Assembly (NCBI RefSeq): GCF_012275445.1
Contig: NZ_JAAZQK010000005.1
Span: 186,001-250,000 of the forward strand
Length of the DNA: 64,000 bases
Direction of reading: 5' to 3'
DNA from: Rhizobacter sp. SG703
Lineage (GTDB): Bacteria; Pseudomonadota; Gammaproteobacteria; Burkholderiales; Burkholderiaceae_C
How positions within the stretch are numbered: position 1 is the stretch's first letter; each line of letters opens with the position of its first letter. This document shows positions 9,701-17,279 of this stretch, one piece after another. The position numbers and the translations under genes are program-made. The notes under the pieces are model-generated. The model searched no databases. It was not told the DNA's origin and worked only from the letters and a program-made list of their open reading frames with translations.

Positions 9701-10387
9701 TATGGGACGGTCGATGCTTGGTCGGAGACCGCTGAGAGTTCGTCTAATTCCAGAAAAGCGATTTCAGCTGGAGATATCGCTTCGGATCTATGGAATCGAG
9801 GAGATAACTGGATCGGTTTGGGTAAGAATCTAGCGATGGCTGTTGGTATTACAGCTAAAAATTTCGTCAACTTTCTCGGTGCCGGTGCAGCGGGAGACTC
9901 ACAATGGGCTGCTGATTCGGCCAACGCTCTTTTGAAGAAAGATAAGGATGCGACGATCGCAACGGCCATGGTTATGGCTGGCGGTTTTATGAAATCGGGA
10001 ACGGCCACCAAGGAGGCCGGATCCATTCGAAATGTGAACGTCGTTGGTGGAGATATGAACTGTGTAAATTGTGCGGTTGCAACGGATGCAATTCTTGCTG
10101 GGCGGCCTGCTTCGGCATTGCCGGGAGGGCCGTACAGAATTATCACACTTGAGAAACTTTTTGGTACTCGATTCAGCTCCCCTTGGTCTATCAGCCAAGT
10201 ATCAGAGGCTCTTTCTGTAGCCGGCCCTGGGGCTCGTGGGATCGTATTTGGATCTAGAGGAAGTGAAGTTGGTCACGTTTTTAACGGTGTCAACCAAAAC
10301 GGTGTTATAAGATTCTTGGATGGCCAATCGGGAAAGGCTGCATCCCTAGAGGGATATAACTATTTTCTATTGTTGAGGACAAATTGA
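6761..10387 (+). CDS. RHS-repeat polymorphic toxin with C-terminal papain-fold (Tox-PL/deamidase-type) domain
   Basis: 1208 residues. A signal peptide (about 1-28, ending AWAAQ) is followed by many YD/RHS repeats (patterns such as YDALNRL, YDPLGNL, YDANGNL). Then comes the RHS-associated core (GLINMNGRIYDPAISRFLSADPG ... NNPLSFYDPSGF, about residues 855-905). After a Gly/Ser/Tyr-rich linker, the C-terminal tip (about 990-1208) carries NCVNCAVATDAILAG (C1101, C1104), GHVFNG (H1172) and RFLDGQSG (D1187). This is a Cys-His-Asp order typical of papain-fold toxin 1 / glutamine-deamidase domains. DNA from about 9740 onward is AT-richer, as expected for an exchanged tip. ATG 6761 is chosen over the GTG at 6746 because GAGGGGAG precedes it. 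The stop overlaps the immunity-gene start (TGATG). Confidence 0.9.
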   Translation: MNHLHAILSRAAKAALAIALLAGGEQAAWAAQVTQTRSFDYAPTTGLLIKEVIEPGSSKLCLVTEYVYDAFGNKAKTTQRNCNGSGSTFPGSTQVEAAAPADNGIAPRIVTTTYSYAADGSVTVVTTNAAGHRQTTTYDAAHGALLTQQGPNTYRDGNNQIVYSQWAYDAFGRKVLENRPDGNGTSITYEACPYFNDNCIADNASSPVYQITTTPVAGPIDLVAKTTGAQNGPYTRTLYDELDRPLQTVTQGSDVAGASRSVLQLFTYNALGRVISTTAPYYGQASQATTRFQYDKLGRVTLATAPDGSRTTTTYDGLRTTVTNDLNQSTTKVRNLLGQVAQVIDANGKVLTLAYDPLGNLSQSTDSAGNVAAMHYDVRGRKLDMQDPDMGAWSYDYDAAGNLTRQVDARSQVTKLGYDVLNRLRTREEPSLNTSWTYDTCPQGLGALCASSAANGYSRSLSYDSLGRPGTEVLTLGASSYSALVSYDANGRPSTTTYPTQFKLQNVYSPLGYLKQVVNGNNTAFAYWRADAADAQGRVTQQTTGNNVVTVSSYDPLTSRLRVTTATGPQGNVEALSYDYDTVGNLKARNDFVTGLNTSYGYDALNRLSTENRSGAGVPSAQSIVWTYNDIGNITSRSDVGTYAYNPSGAGSVRPHAVTGVAGTVNGEGSPGYQYDANGNLTTTNAAGGTHVAGWNSFNMVDNLTRVFGGHTSRVDFLYGSDRERVRETAIKDGVTTRVTDYMNPAQGAGLFYEQESGPAGIVKKVYLSAAGQTIGVLLFDANNNLTATQYWHKDHLGSLVAVTDANGNVIERLAYEPFGKRRNANGVTDANGTLVALTTARGYTEHEQLDEVGLINMNGRIYDPAISRFLSADPGIQAPQFMQDYNRYSYTVNNPLSFYDPSGFDIAVDCDDCGSPWGGTWGSSGSSSGSSSYYYGYNSSSYSYGSGYSASISLSSANASAYTYQDPLAGLGLSINANTYGTVDAWSETAESSSNSRKAISAGDIASDLWNRGDNWIGLGKNLAMAVGITAKNFVNFLGAGAAGDSQWAADSANALLKKDKDATIATAMVMAGGFMKSGTATKEAGSIRNVNVVGGDMNCVNCAVATDAILAGRPASALPGGPYRIITLEKLFGTRFSSPWSISQVSEALSVAGPGARGIVFGSRGSEVGHVFNGVNQNGVIRFLDGQSGKAASLEGYNYFLLLRTN

Positions 10388-10677
10388 TGCCCGCGATCAC
10401 TGCTGCCGATGCGTTCAGTCTTGCGCAAGAGAGGCTCACTCAGTTGGCCCGGTCCGCCAACGAGCAATTCGAATTCTTGGTTGATGAAACCAGAGAGGTT
10501 GAGCAAGGGTGGGTCTTCTTTTTTAATAGCGTCGACTTTGTGCGCACCCGGAATCCATTGTATGCCTTGGCAGGTAACGGCCCTATCTTTGTTTCGCTTG
10601 AAGGAAAAATTCTGAGTCTTCCATCTACAATTCCCTGGGAGGATTCATTAAGGCAATACCTGCTTCGCAGAGGCTGA
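10387..10677 (+). CDS. Imm35-type immunity protein for the RHS toxin
   Basis: 96 residues. The start codon overlaps the toxin stop by one base, the usual arrangement that couples immunity to toxin translation. The sequence has the small alpha+beta pattern of the Imm35/YrhB-like family: an N-terminal helix (ITAADAFSLAQERLTQLAR), then GWVFFFNSVDFVRT with the conserved aromatic strand. These are followed by AGNGPIFVSLEGKI and a C-terminal Trp/Tyr helix (WEDSLRQYLLRRG). Imm35 proteins are known as neighbours of polymorphic toxins, commonly of papain-fold type. It would act in the cytoplasm by binding the toxin domain (inference). Composition matches the AT-richer tip, not the flanks. Confidence 0.82.
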   Translation: MPAITAADAFSLAQERLTQLARSANEQFEFLVDETREVEQGWVFFFNSVDFVRTRNPLYALAGNGPIFVSLEGKILSLPSTIPWEDSLRQYLLRRG

Positions 10678-10861
10678 AAGCTTTGAGGTCTCTCAAATCT
10701 GCTAAGGGAGTGGATATGGGAATATTTGTCGAAACGAAGGGGTTGAAAGGTAGAGGTTGGCCTATTCTGCGGTGGAAACTCTACTGACCAGAAGAACAGG
10801 AGGGGCTGAGGGGCTCGATCAATGCATCGGTGGCACGCTAAGCGAAGAGAGGCCTCCCTAG
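10678..10861 (+). other. Gap inside the immunity region; possible degraded coding remnant
   Basis: The 184 bases have the same AT-richer composition as the toxin tip. One frame reads from 10680 to a TGA at about 10786 and then continues in the same frame to about 10837. This would fit a decayed short ORF, but the peptide matches no family I know. No terminator or promoter is evident. Confidence 0.25.
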
Positions 10862-11377
10862 ATGTTCCAACTGCAACAACAGAAGGTGTTGGACTTTGCC
10901 CTCGGAAACACCAACGCGGCTGATCTTCAGGATTGTGGCTTGAACGTCAACGGAGATCCAGAATACGTCCGGCAGGAGTTGCTCCAAGCAATTCATGACA
11001 AGGACGACGTTGCTGTCGAATGTGTGTTGATTCTGGTGTTCAAATTCGGAGGTGCCGCGAAAAGCAGCGATCTACTGGCCCAGTTGTTGGTTGAAGAGTG
11101 GCATAGGCAACATGAAAACATCGCACTGATCCTCAAAGATCTAAAAGACCCTGCGGTCATGTCTTATCTCGTCAACGTCATGGATCTTCACTTTCCTTAT
11201 TTGGACTATGACGGTGGCCAAGGATTGAAAACTAAGACGATTGCTGCGCTCGGAGCGATCGGAACAGCGGAGTCAATACGCGCTTTGGAAGGTTTTGTCG
11301 ATTCTGAAAAGAAATCCGTTGCGGATGCGGCGAGACGCGAATTACGTCGGCTGCCCCAATTGATATCGGGGGTGTGA
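10862..11377 (+). CDS. HEAT-like helical repeat protein, possible additional immunity protein
   Basis: 171 residues, mostly paired helices. The C-terminal half reads as HEAT/Armadillo-type repeats (TKTIAALGAIGTAESIRALEGFVDS followed by SVADAARRELRRL); a central segment is DLKDPAVMSYLVNVMD. No catalytic motif or signal peptide is visible, so it is probably cytoplasmic. HEAT-like proteins are a recurring immunity-protein type downstream of RHS toxins, and the AT-richer composition groups it with the toxin tip. A stop codon (TAG) lies directly before the ATG, and the ribosome-binding site is poor. An unrelated cargo gene is also possible. Confidence 0.65.
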   Translation: MFQLQQQKVLDFALGNTNAADLQDCGLNVNGDPEYVRQELLQAIHDKDDVAVECVLILVFKFGGAAKSSDLLAQLLVEEWHRQHENIALILKDLKDPAVMSYLVNVMDLHFPYLDYDGGQGLKTKTIAALGAIGTAESIRALEGFVDSEKKSVADAARRELRRLPQLISGV

Positions 11378-11439
11378 GTATCGGGTGTCGAAGGAGTTGC
11401 GGAGGCTGAATGGTGGATCCGTGAACACGCACCTGCCAA

Positions 11440-11964
11440 TCACGTCCCAGGGCGAACCCCCCGCGGCTGCATGCTGTCCATCTCAGCCACCAACCCATGC
11501 GAGCGCTCCAGCCGATCCTCCAACTCCCCCAAGTGCGCCGAGATCCCATTCGTCGCTTCTTCGAGCGCCACCTGCTGCTCCCGCCGCAGCTGGTCGAAGC
11601 GCGCGTTCACCGCGGCCCGCGCATCGAGCCCCGACTGGTTCAGACGCGCCAGTTCCGCAGACAGGAACGACTGAAGCTCGGTGAAGCGCGACGCCTCCGC
11701 CTTGTCCGCCAGCTCGCGCTGCGCCTGCAGGTCCTTCGACAGCCGGCGTGCCTCCAGCATCGCCTTGCCCTGCAGCTGCAGCGCCCACACGACGAACCAG
11801 ACGCTGATGAACACGAAGGCGCCGAGCAGCAGCATCGGCAGCGGCGCCTGCACCGTCGTGAAGCCGAGCGACAGCGGTGTCGGCGCGACGAAGGCCTGCC
11901 AGTTCAGCAGCGTGAAGACGGCCATTACCAGCAAGGCCACAAACAGCACGAGCACGCGGACCAT
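11440..11964 (-). CDS. LapA-like two-helix membrane protein with cytoplasmic coiled coil
   Basis: 174 residues. Two hydrophobic helices (about residues 3-25 and 42-65) are followed by a long charged, heptad-like region (about 68-165: KAMLEARRLSKDLQAQRELADKAEASRF and onward) predicted to be coiled coil. This matches the layout of LapA/YciS-type small inner-membrane proteins, which in E. coli help control LPS assembly, though this one has a much longer tail. The ATG is preceded by GAGGAGA. The function is uncertain. High-GC composition resumes here, marking the right edge of the toxin island. Confidence 0.7.
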   Translation of the reverse strand: MVRVLVLFVALLVMAVFTLLNWQAFVAPTPLSLGFTTVQAPLPMLLLGAFVFISVWFVVWALQLQGKAMLEARRLSKDLQAQRELADKAEASRFTELQSFLSAELARLNQSGLDARAAVNARFDQLRREQQVALEEATNGISAHLGELEDRLERSHGLVAEMDSMQPRGVRPGT

Positions 11965-12049
11965 GGCGGTCTCCTCGAAATGACGATCAGGACCCCGAGC
12001 GTAAGACCAGACCCCTCGCCGAGGCTGTAGGACAAGCGCCCGGCGTTCG

Positions 12050-13042
12050 CTAAGCCGCCGCCGCAGGCTGGCCCGGCAAGGCCGCGTCGCGGTGGCGATC
12101 GGCGGCCAGGTGGTCGCGCTCGATCGACTCCAGCGCCCGCGCGCAGGCGGGTCCGGAGAATTGAGTCGCCATCGCTTCCAGCAGCACCCGCGTGCGCGCC
12201 GGCATCAGCCGCCGGCCGGGAAACACGGCCCACGCGGTCACGTCGGGCAGCGACCAGCCCGGCAGCACCGGCACCAACTCGCCGCTGCGCACATGGTGAA
12301 CCGCGAAGTGGCTGGAGACCACGGTGATGCCCGCGCCGGCCCGCGCCATGCGGATCAGCATCTCGGGCGAGTTCGCGGTCGCGCGCGGCGACGGCGTGCC
12401 CTGCCACTGCGCCTCGCCGCGCTGCAGCGTCCACATCGCCGGCTCGCCGCCGCGCGTCAGCAGCTGCAGCGTGTCGTGCTCCATCAGCGCTTCGGGCTCG
12501 CTCGGCTCGCCGCGTCGCGCCAGGTAGGCGGGCGACGCATACAACCCGACCTGCATCGCCGCGAGCCGCCGCGCCGCGAGGCTCGCATCGTCGGGCAGGT
12601 CGCCCATCCGGATCGCGACGTCGAAGTTCTCGCCGATCAGGTCCACGCGCCGGGGCGACAGGTCGAGCTCCAGCGTGATCGCCGGGTAGCGCACCAGGAA
12701 CTCGTTCAGCATTTCGCCGAGCACGACATTGGCGAAGTCCGCTGGCATCGAGATACGCAGCCGCCCGCTCGGCTCCACCTGCCGGTGCTGCGCCAGCGAT
12801 GCAGCCGCCTCCACCTCGGCCAGCACCTGGTTTGCATGCTCCAGCACGCTGTGGCCGAAATCGGTGACGGTCAGCTTGCGCGTGGTGCGCAGCAGCAGCC
12901 GCTCGCCGAGCTGCGCTTCCAGCGCGGCCAATCGCCGCGACACGGTCGACTTCGGCAGGCCGACACGCTCGGCGGCGCGGCTGAAGCTGCCTTCTTCGGC
13001 GACGCGGGCGAACAGCATCAGGTCGTTGGCTTCGAGGCTCAT
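12050..13042 (-). CDS. LysR-family transcriptional regulator of the azoreductase/pirin pair
   Basis: 330 residues. An N-terminal winged helix-turn-helix (about 3-62: LMLFARVAEEGSFSRAAERVG with LPKSTVSRRLAALE as recognition helix) is followed by a periplasmic-binding-like effector domain (about 90-295). The family acts as a redox or small-aromatic-responsive regulator in many species. I start at ATG 13042, because the longer version would begin with a GTG and lacks a better ribosome site. It is divergent from azoR, with a 124-base shared promoter region holding an inverted repeat at 13081-13106. Control of azoR and the pirin gene is the usual LysR arrangement (inference). Confidence 0.9.
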   Translation of the reverse strand: MSLEANDLMLFARVAEEGSFSRAAERVGLPKSTVSRRLAALEAQLGERLLLRTTRKLTVTDFGHSVLEHANQVLAEVEAAASLAQHRQVEPSGRLRISMPADFANVVLGEMLNEFLVRYPAITLELDLSPRRVDLIGENFDVAIRMGDLPDDASLAARRLAAMQVGLYASPAYLARRGEPSEPEALMEHDTLQLLTRGGEPAMWTLQRGEAQWQGTPSPRATANSPEMLIRMARAGAGITVVSSHFAVHHVRSGELVPVLPGWSLPDVTAWAVFPGRRLMPARTRVLLEAMATQFSGPACARALESIERDHLAADRHRDAALPGQPAAAA

Positions 13043-13080
13043 CTGGGGCTCCACTGTCTCACTGGTGGAACAATGTTATC

Positions 13081-13106
13081 CAATCCGATGGCTTCCGGTT
13101 GGATTG
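13081..13106. promoter_or_regulatory. Candidate LysR operator between regulator and azoR
   Basis: CAATCC at 13081-13086 and GGATTG at 13101-13106 form an exact inverted repeat with 14 bases between the arms. It lies in the divergent intergenic space, about 60 bases before the azoR ATG. LysR regulators typically bind such interrupted dyads there. The assignment is by position and symmetry only. Confidence 0.45.
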
Positions 13107-13166
13107 TGGGACGCCTAGAGTCCTTCCATCGCGTCCCGACCCCACTCAACCCCCTCGGAGCCCACC

Positions 13167-13769
13167 ATGAACATCCTCCAGATCAACTCCAGCGCCCGCA
13201 CCCAAGGTTCGCAATCGACCGTGCTGGCCCGTGAACTGACCGCCCGCCTGCAGGCCGTGCACCCCGACGCGACGTTGACGCTGCGCGACCTGGCCGTCAC
13301 GACGCACCCGGTGCTCGACGAAGCCGCGCTGCAGGCCTTGTTCACGCCGGCCGAAGCCCGCACGCCGGCGCAGGCCGCCCGGGTCGCGCTGGACGACGCG
13401 TTGATCGCCGAGATCCAGGCGGCCGACATCGTCGTGCTCGGCGTGCCGATGTACAACTTCGGCGTGCCGGCCCAGCTGAAGAACTGGATCGACGCGATCG
13501 CCAAGGTGAAGGTCACCTTCGCGTACACCGACAAGGGCCCGCAGGGCCTGCTGACCGGCAAGAAGGTCTATGTCGCGCTGACCCGCGGCGGCCTGTACCG
13601 CAACACGCCGGCCGACACGCAGGTGCCATACCTGAAGTCGGTGCTGGGCTTCCTCGGCATGACCGACGTCGAGTTCTTCTACGCCGAAGGCCTGAACATG
13701 GGCCCGGACGCCGCCGAGAAGGGCCTGGCCTTCGCCCGCGCCCAGATCGACGAAGTCGTGCACGCCTGA
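13167..13769 (+). CDS. azoR: FMN-dependent NADH-azoreductase
   Basis: 200 residues, the usual AzoR length, with a flavodoxin-like fold. The N-terminal phosphate-binding loop reads [13 protein letters not shown]. The flavin-contact motif is [30 protein letters not shown] (as in E. coli AzoR MYNF..P..LK), and later TRGG contacts FMN. The enzyme reduces azo and quinone compounds with NADH in the cytoplasm, mainly as quinone detoxification. It lies divergent to a LysR regulator and 51 bases ahead of a pirin gene; the three genes form a common electrophile/quinone-response set. Confidence 0.93.
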   Translation: MNILQINSSARTQGSQSTVLARELTARLQAVHPDATLTLRDLAVTTHPVLDEAALQALFTPAEARTPAQAARVALDDALIAEIQAADIVVLGVPMYNFGVPAQLKNWIDAIAKVKVTFAYTDKGPQGLLTGKKVYVALTRGGLYRNTPADTQVPYLKSVLGFLGMTDVEFFYAEGLNMGPDAAEKGLAFARAQIDEVVHA

Positions 13770-13820
13770 TCCCGTTTGAACCGCTCTCTCAACACGCTTT
13801 CACCACCCAAGGAGTTCGAC

Positions 13821-14720
13821 ATGTCTTCCGCCACCACCGTCTTCCACCCCGTGACCGAGGCCGTCGCGCGCCCGCGCGAGCTGGAGCGCCTGGTGAGCGG
13901 ACAGCCCACGTCGGACGGGGCCGGCGTCAAGCTGACGCGGGTGCTGACGCAGCCGCTGCAGCGCCGGCTCGATCCGTTCCTCATGCTCGACGCCTTCGGC
14001 ACCGACAACGCCGATGACTACGTCGGCGGCTTCCCGGACCACCCGCACCGCGGCTTCGAGACCGTCACCTACATGATCGCCGGGCGCATGCGCCACCGCG
14101 ACAACGCCGGCCACGAAGGCCTGTTGCAGAACGGCGGCGTGCAATGGATGACGGCCGGACGCGGCATCGTGCACTCCGAACTGCCCGAGCAGGACGCCGG
14201 CCGCATGGAAGGCTTCCAGCTGTGGCTGAACCTGCCGGCCGAGCGCAAGCTGGCCGACCCGTGGTACCGCGACATCCAGTCGGACGAGATCCCGGAGTTC
14301 ACGACCGACGACGGCGCGACGGTGCGCGTGATTGCGGGCGAGTCGCACGGCGTGGCCGGCGCGATGCAGCGCGAGGCGACGCAGCCGCTGTACCTCGACG
14401 TGCACCTGGCGCCGGGTGCGCGCTTCGAGCAGCGGCTGCCGGCGTCGCACAACGCGTTCGTCTACGTGTACCGCGGCGAGGTCGACGTGGGTGGCGCGCG
14501 CGTGGGTTCGCAGCGCATGGCGATCCTGAAGAACGGCGCCGACCGCGACGGCACCGTGCTGCAGGCGGGCGATGCGCCGGCGAAGGCGCTGATCATCGCG
14601 GGCCAGCCGCTGAACGAGCCGATCGCGCAGTACGGGCCGTTCGTGATGAACACGCACGAGCAGATCTTCCAGGCGGTGGAGGATTACCGCTCAGGAAAAT
14701 TCGGCCCGCTGACCGCGTGA
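13821..14720 (+). CDS. Pirin family protein
   Basis: 299 residues with the bicupin pirin layout. The N-terminal cupin has FLMLDAFGTDN and the metal-binding run DHPHRGFETVTYMIAGRMRHRDNAGH, followed by GGVQWMTAGRGIVHSE with further His and Glu ligands. The C-terminal cupin (about 190-285) is the shorter second barrel. Some pirins are quercetinases (quercetin 2,3-dioxygenases), and several respond to oxidative stress. The ATG at 13821 has AAGGAG upstream; an in-frame upstream start at 13776 is not needed. It is likely co-transcribed with azoR under the divergent LysR protein. Confidence 0.93.
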   Translation: MSSATTVFHPVTEAVARPRELERLVSGQPTSDGAGVKLTRVLTQPLQRRLDPFLMLDAFGTDNADDYVGGFPDHPHRGFETVTYMIAGRMRHRDNAGHEGLLQNGGVQWMTAGRGIVHSELPEQDAGRMEGFQLWLNLPAERKLADPWYRDIQSDEIPEFTTDDGATVRVIAGESHGVAGAMQREATQPLYLDVHLAPGARFEQRLPASHNAFVYVYRGEVDVGGARVGSQRMAILKNGADRDGTVLQAGDAPAKALIIAGQPLNEPIAQYGPFVMNTHEQIFQAVEDYRSGKFGPLTA

Positions 14721-14768
14721 CACTGCATCGGGTTACGCTGCGCTGATCCTCTCAGCGAGCGTTGCCCG

Positions 14769-16592
14769 ATGTTCCTCCAGCACCTGCCCCTCGCCCCGTG
14801 GGCCGAGCGCACCGGCGCCGGCCTGCGGCTCACGCTGCTCAGCGACACGCCCGACCTCGACGAGGTCCACGTGCGCTTCCTGCTCGACAACGAAGAGACC
14901 TGGCAGCCGCTGGCTCGCGCTGCCGACCGCGGCCGCTTCGCGTGCTTCGAGGCGACGATCCCGTGGTGCCCGACCGGGCCGACCACGCGCTACTGCTTCC
15001 GTGTGCTGCGCGACGGCGTGCCGTACTGGCTTGCCGCCACCGGCCCGCAGCGCCGCGTGCCGAACGAGGCCCACCATTTCCGCATCGCGCGCCAACCGCT
15101 GGTGCCGGCCTGGGCACGGCAGCAGCTGATCTACCAGATCTTCCCGGACCGCTTCGCACGCGGGCCCGACGCGCCGCGCGAGCGTCCGCCGCATGCCTTC
15201 GGCTACGGCAAGGCGCCGGTGCATGCGCTCGACTGGGGCGCGCCGCTCGACGTGAAACCGTCGTGGAGCGCGTTCTACGGCGGCGACCTGGCCGGCATCG
15301 GCGAACGCCTCGGCCATTTGCAGGCGATCGGCGTGACGACCGTCTACTTGACGCCGGTATTCGCGTCCGGCAGCAACCACCGCTACGACACCGAGGACTA
15401 TGACCATGTCGACGCCGGGCTCGGCGGCGACGAGGCGCTGGTCGCGCTGTCGCGGCAGCTGCATGCGAACGGCATGCGCCTGGTGCTCGATGCGGTGCTG
15501 AACCACACCGGCGCGAACCACCCGTGGTTCAACCGCTTCGCGCAGCACGAGGTGCCCGGTGCATGGCAATCGGCCGGCTCGCGCTGGCAGGGTTGGTACG
15601 CCCGCGACGAGCACGGGCGCCCGGTCTACTGGAAGGGCCATCAGTCGCTGCCTGTGCTCGACTATGCGCACCCCGAGGTGCTGGACACCTTCATCCGCGC
15701 GCCCGATTCGGTGCTGCGGCGCTGGCTGCAGCCACCGGTGTCGGCCGACGGCTGGCGGCTGGATGCGGTGCACATGCTCGGTGAAGGCCCTGGTGCCGGC
15801 AACAACGCCGCGATGCTGCGCGCGATGCGCGATGCGGTGCGCGACGAGAACCCCGAGGCCATCCTGGTCGGCGAGCATTTCAGCGAGGCGAGCCCCTGGC
15901 TGCAGGGCGACCAGGAAGACGCCGCGATGAACTACTGGGGCTTCACGCTGCCGCTGTGGCAGTGGCTCGCGGGGGTCGATTTCGGCGGGCGCGCGGCGCC
16001 GATCGCGACGACCGACCTGGTCGACTGGCTCGGCGAATCGCGTGCGGTCGTGCCGCACGAGGTGGCGCTCGCGCAATGGAACGCGCTCGACAGCCACGAC
16101 ACGCAGCGCCTGTTCACGCTGCTCGGCACCGACGAGGCGAGGCACGCGTTGGCGCTCGCGCTGCAGTTCGGCTACCCGGGCGTGCCGTGCATCTACTACG
16201 GCGACGAGGTCGGGCTGCAAGGCGGCAACGATCCGGACAACCGGCGTTGCTTCGACTGGAGCGGGGCGAGCTGGCGCGGTGGGATTCTCGAGCGCGTGAA
16301 GCAGCTCGCCGCATGGCGCCGCGACCGCGCCGAGCTGCGCGAGGGCGCGTGCATCACGCTGGCGCACGGCAATGACTGGGTGGCCTTCGCGCGCGTGAAC
16401 GCGACGGCCGTCACGCTGCTGCTGCTGAACCGGGGCGATGCGGTCGATGCGGTGTTGCCGCTCGATGCGTTGCCGTTCGACGTCGACCGCTGGGACTCGC
16501 CAAGCGGCCACGCGTGGACGCTGGACGGCCGCACGGTCCGCCTGCCGCTGCCGGCCTGCGACGCGGTCTGGTTGTGGAGCGCCGACGCCTGA
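14769..16592 (+). CDS. malZ: Maltodextrin glucosidase-type GH13 alpha-glycosidase
   Basis: 607 residues, close to E. coli MalZ (about 605). An N-terminal beta-domain (about 1-110) is followed by the GH13 barrel starting at LIYQIFPDRFARG. The four GH13 regions are visible: DAVLNHTG; GWRLDAVHML with nucleophile D332; ILVGEHF with acid/base E369; and ALDSHDTQR with D444. The enzyme trims glucose from short maltodextrins in the cytoplasm; neopullulanase-like activity cannot be excluded. No signal peptide is seen. The last codon is 3 bases from the convergent tag gene. A small hairpin (14741-14757) lies just before the start. Confidence 0.88.
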   Translation: MFLQHLPLAPWAERTGAGLRLTLLSDTPDLDEVHVRFLLDNEETWQPLARAADRGRFACFEATIPWCPTGPTTRYCFRVLRDGVPYWLAATGPQRRVPNEAHHFRIARQPLVPAWARQQLIYQIFPDRFARGPDAPRERPPHAFGYGKAPVHALDWGAPLDVKPSWSAFYGGDLAGIGERLGHLQAIGVTTVYLTPVFASGSNHRYDTEDYDHVDAGLGGDEALVALSRQLHANGMRLVLDAVLNHTGANHPWFNRFAQHEVPGAWQSAGSRWQGWYARDEHGRPVYWKGHQSLPVLDYAHPEVLDTFIRAPDSVLRRWLQPPVSADGWRLDAVHMLGEGPGAGNNAAMLRAMRDAVRDENPEAILVGEHFSEASPWLQGDQEDAAMNYWGFTLPLWQWLAGVDFGGRAAPIATTDLVDWLGESRAVVPHEVALAQWNALDSHDTQRLFTLLGTDEARHALALALQFGYPGVPCIYYGDEVGLQGGNDPDNRRCFDWSGASWRGGILERVKQLAAWRRDRAELREGACITLAHGNDWVAFARVNATAVTLLLLNRGDAVDAVLPLDALPFDVDRWDSPSGHAWTLDGRTVRLPLPACDAVWLWSADA

Positions 16593-16595
16593 CGC

Positions 16596-17261
16596 TCAGC
16601 GCGCCCTGGGCACCGTCAGTGCGGCGCGCGCCTGCAACGCCGCCTCGCGCGACGCACACCCTTCGCGGTGGTCGTTCACCAGCCCCATCGCCTGCATGAA
16701 CGCATAGACCGTGGTTGGCCCGACAAAGCTCCAGCCGCGCTTCTTCAGGTCCTTCGACATCGCGATCGCTTCAGGCGAGGTGGTCATCGCGACCAGCGCC
16801 TCGTGCGTCAGCTTCTTCGGCCGCGTGTGCGCCGCCGGTTCGTGCTTCCATGCATACGCGGCCAGCGAGCCGAACTCGGCTCGCATCTCCAGCACGCGCT
16901 GTGCATTGTTGATGGTCGACTCGATCTTGCCGCGGTGCCGCACGATGCCGGCATCGCCGAGCAGCCGCTCGACATCCTGGGCGGTGAAGCGCGCCACCTG
17001 CTCGGCGTCGAAGTTCGCGAAGCCGGCCCGAAACGCCTCGCGCTTGTTCAGGATCGTCAGCCAGCTCAGCCCGGCCTGGAAACCTTCGAGGCAGATCTTC
17101 TCGAACAGCCGCCGGTCGTCGGTGACCGGGAAGCCCCATTCATGGTCGTGGTAATGCTGGTAGGCGGGCGTCGCGCGGCACCAATGGCAGCGAGCCACGC
17201 CGTCATCGGCGATGAAGAGGCCGCGGCGTTCGGCGGCCGCGTGCTGGACGGGGGTCGTCAT
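16596..17261 (-). CDS. tag: DNA-3-methyladenine glycosylase I
   Basis: 221 residues of the Tag family, which excises 3-methyladenine from alkylated DNA. The zinc-site residues of the family are present: CHWC near the N-terminus, the His of YHDHEWG, and the C-terminal His and Cys in NDHREGC. The core EGFQAGLSWLTILNKREAFR and the segment WSFVGPTTVYAFMQAMGLVNDH are diagnostic. It is last in a minus-strand run pyrF-GNAT-SET-tag, with an 18-base gap to the SET gene. The start has GAGGA upstream. A poorly conserved N-terminal extension (about 20 residues) precedes the zinc-binding Cys. Confidence 0.95.
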   Translation of the reverse strand: MTTPVQHAAAERRGLFIADDGVARCHWCRATPAYQHYHDHEWGFPVTDDRRLFEKICLEGFQAGLSWLTILNKREAFRAGFANFDAEQVARFTAQDVERLLGDAGIVRHRGKIESTINNAQRVLEMRAEFGSLAAYAWKHEPAAHTRPKKLTHEALVAMTTSPEAIAMSKDLKKRGWSFVGPTTVYAFMQAMGLVNDHREGCASREAALQARAALTVPRAR

Positions 17262-17279
17262 GCGGGGTCCTCGGGGAAG

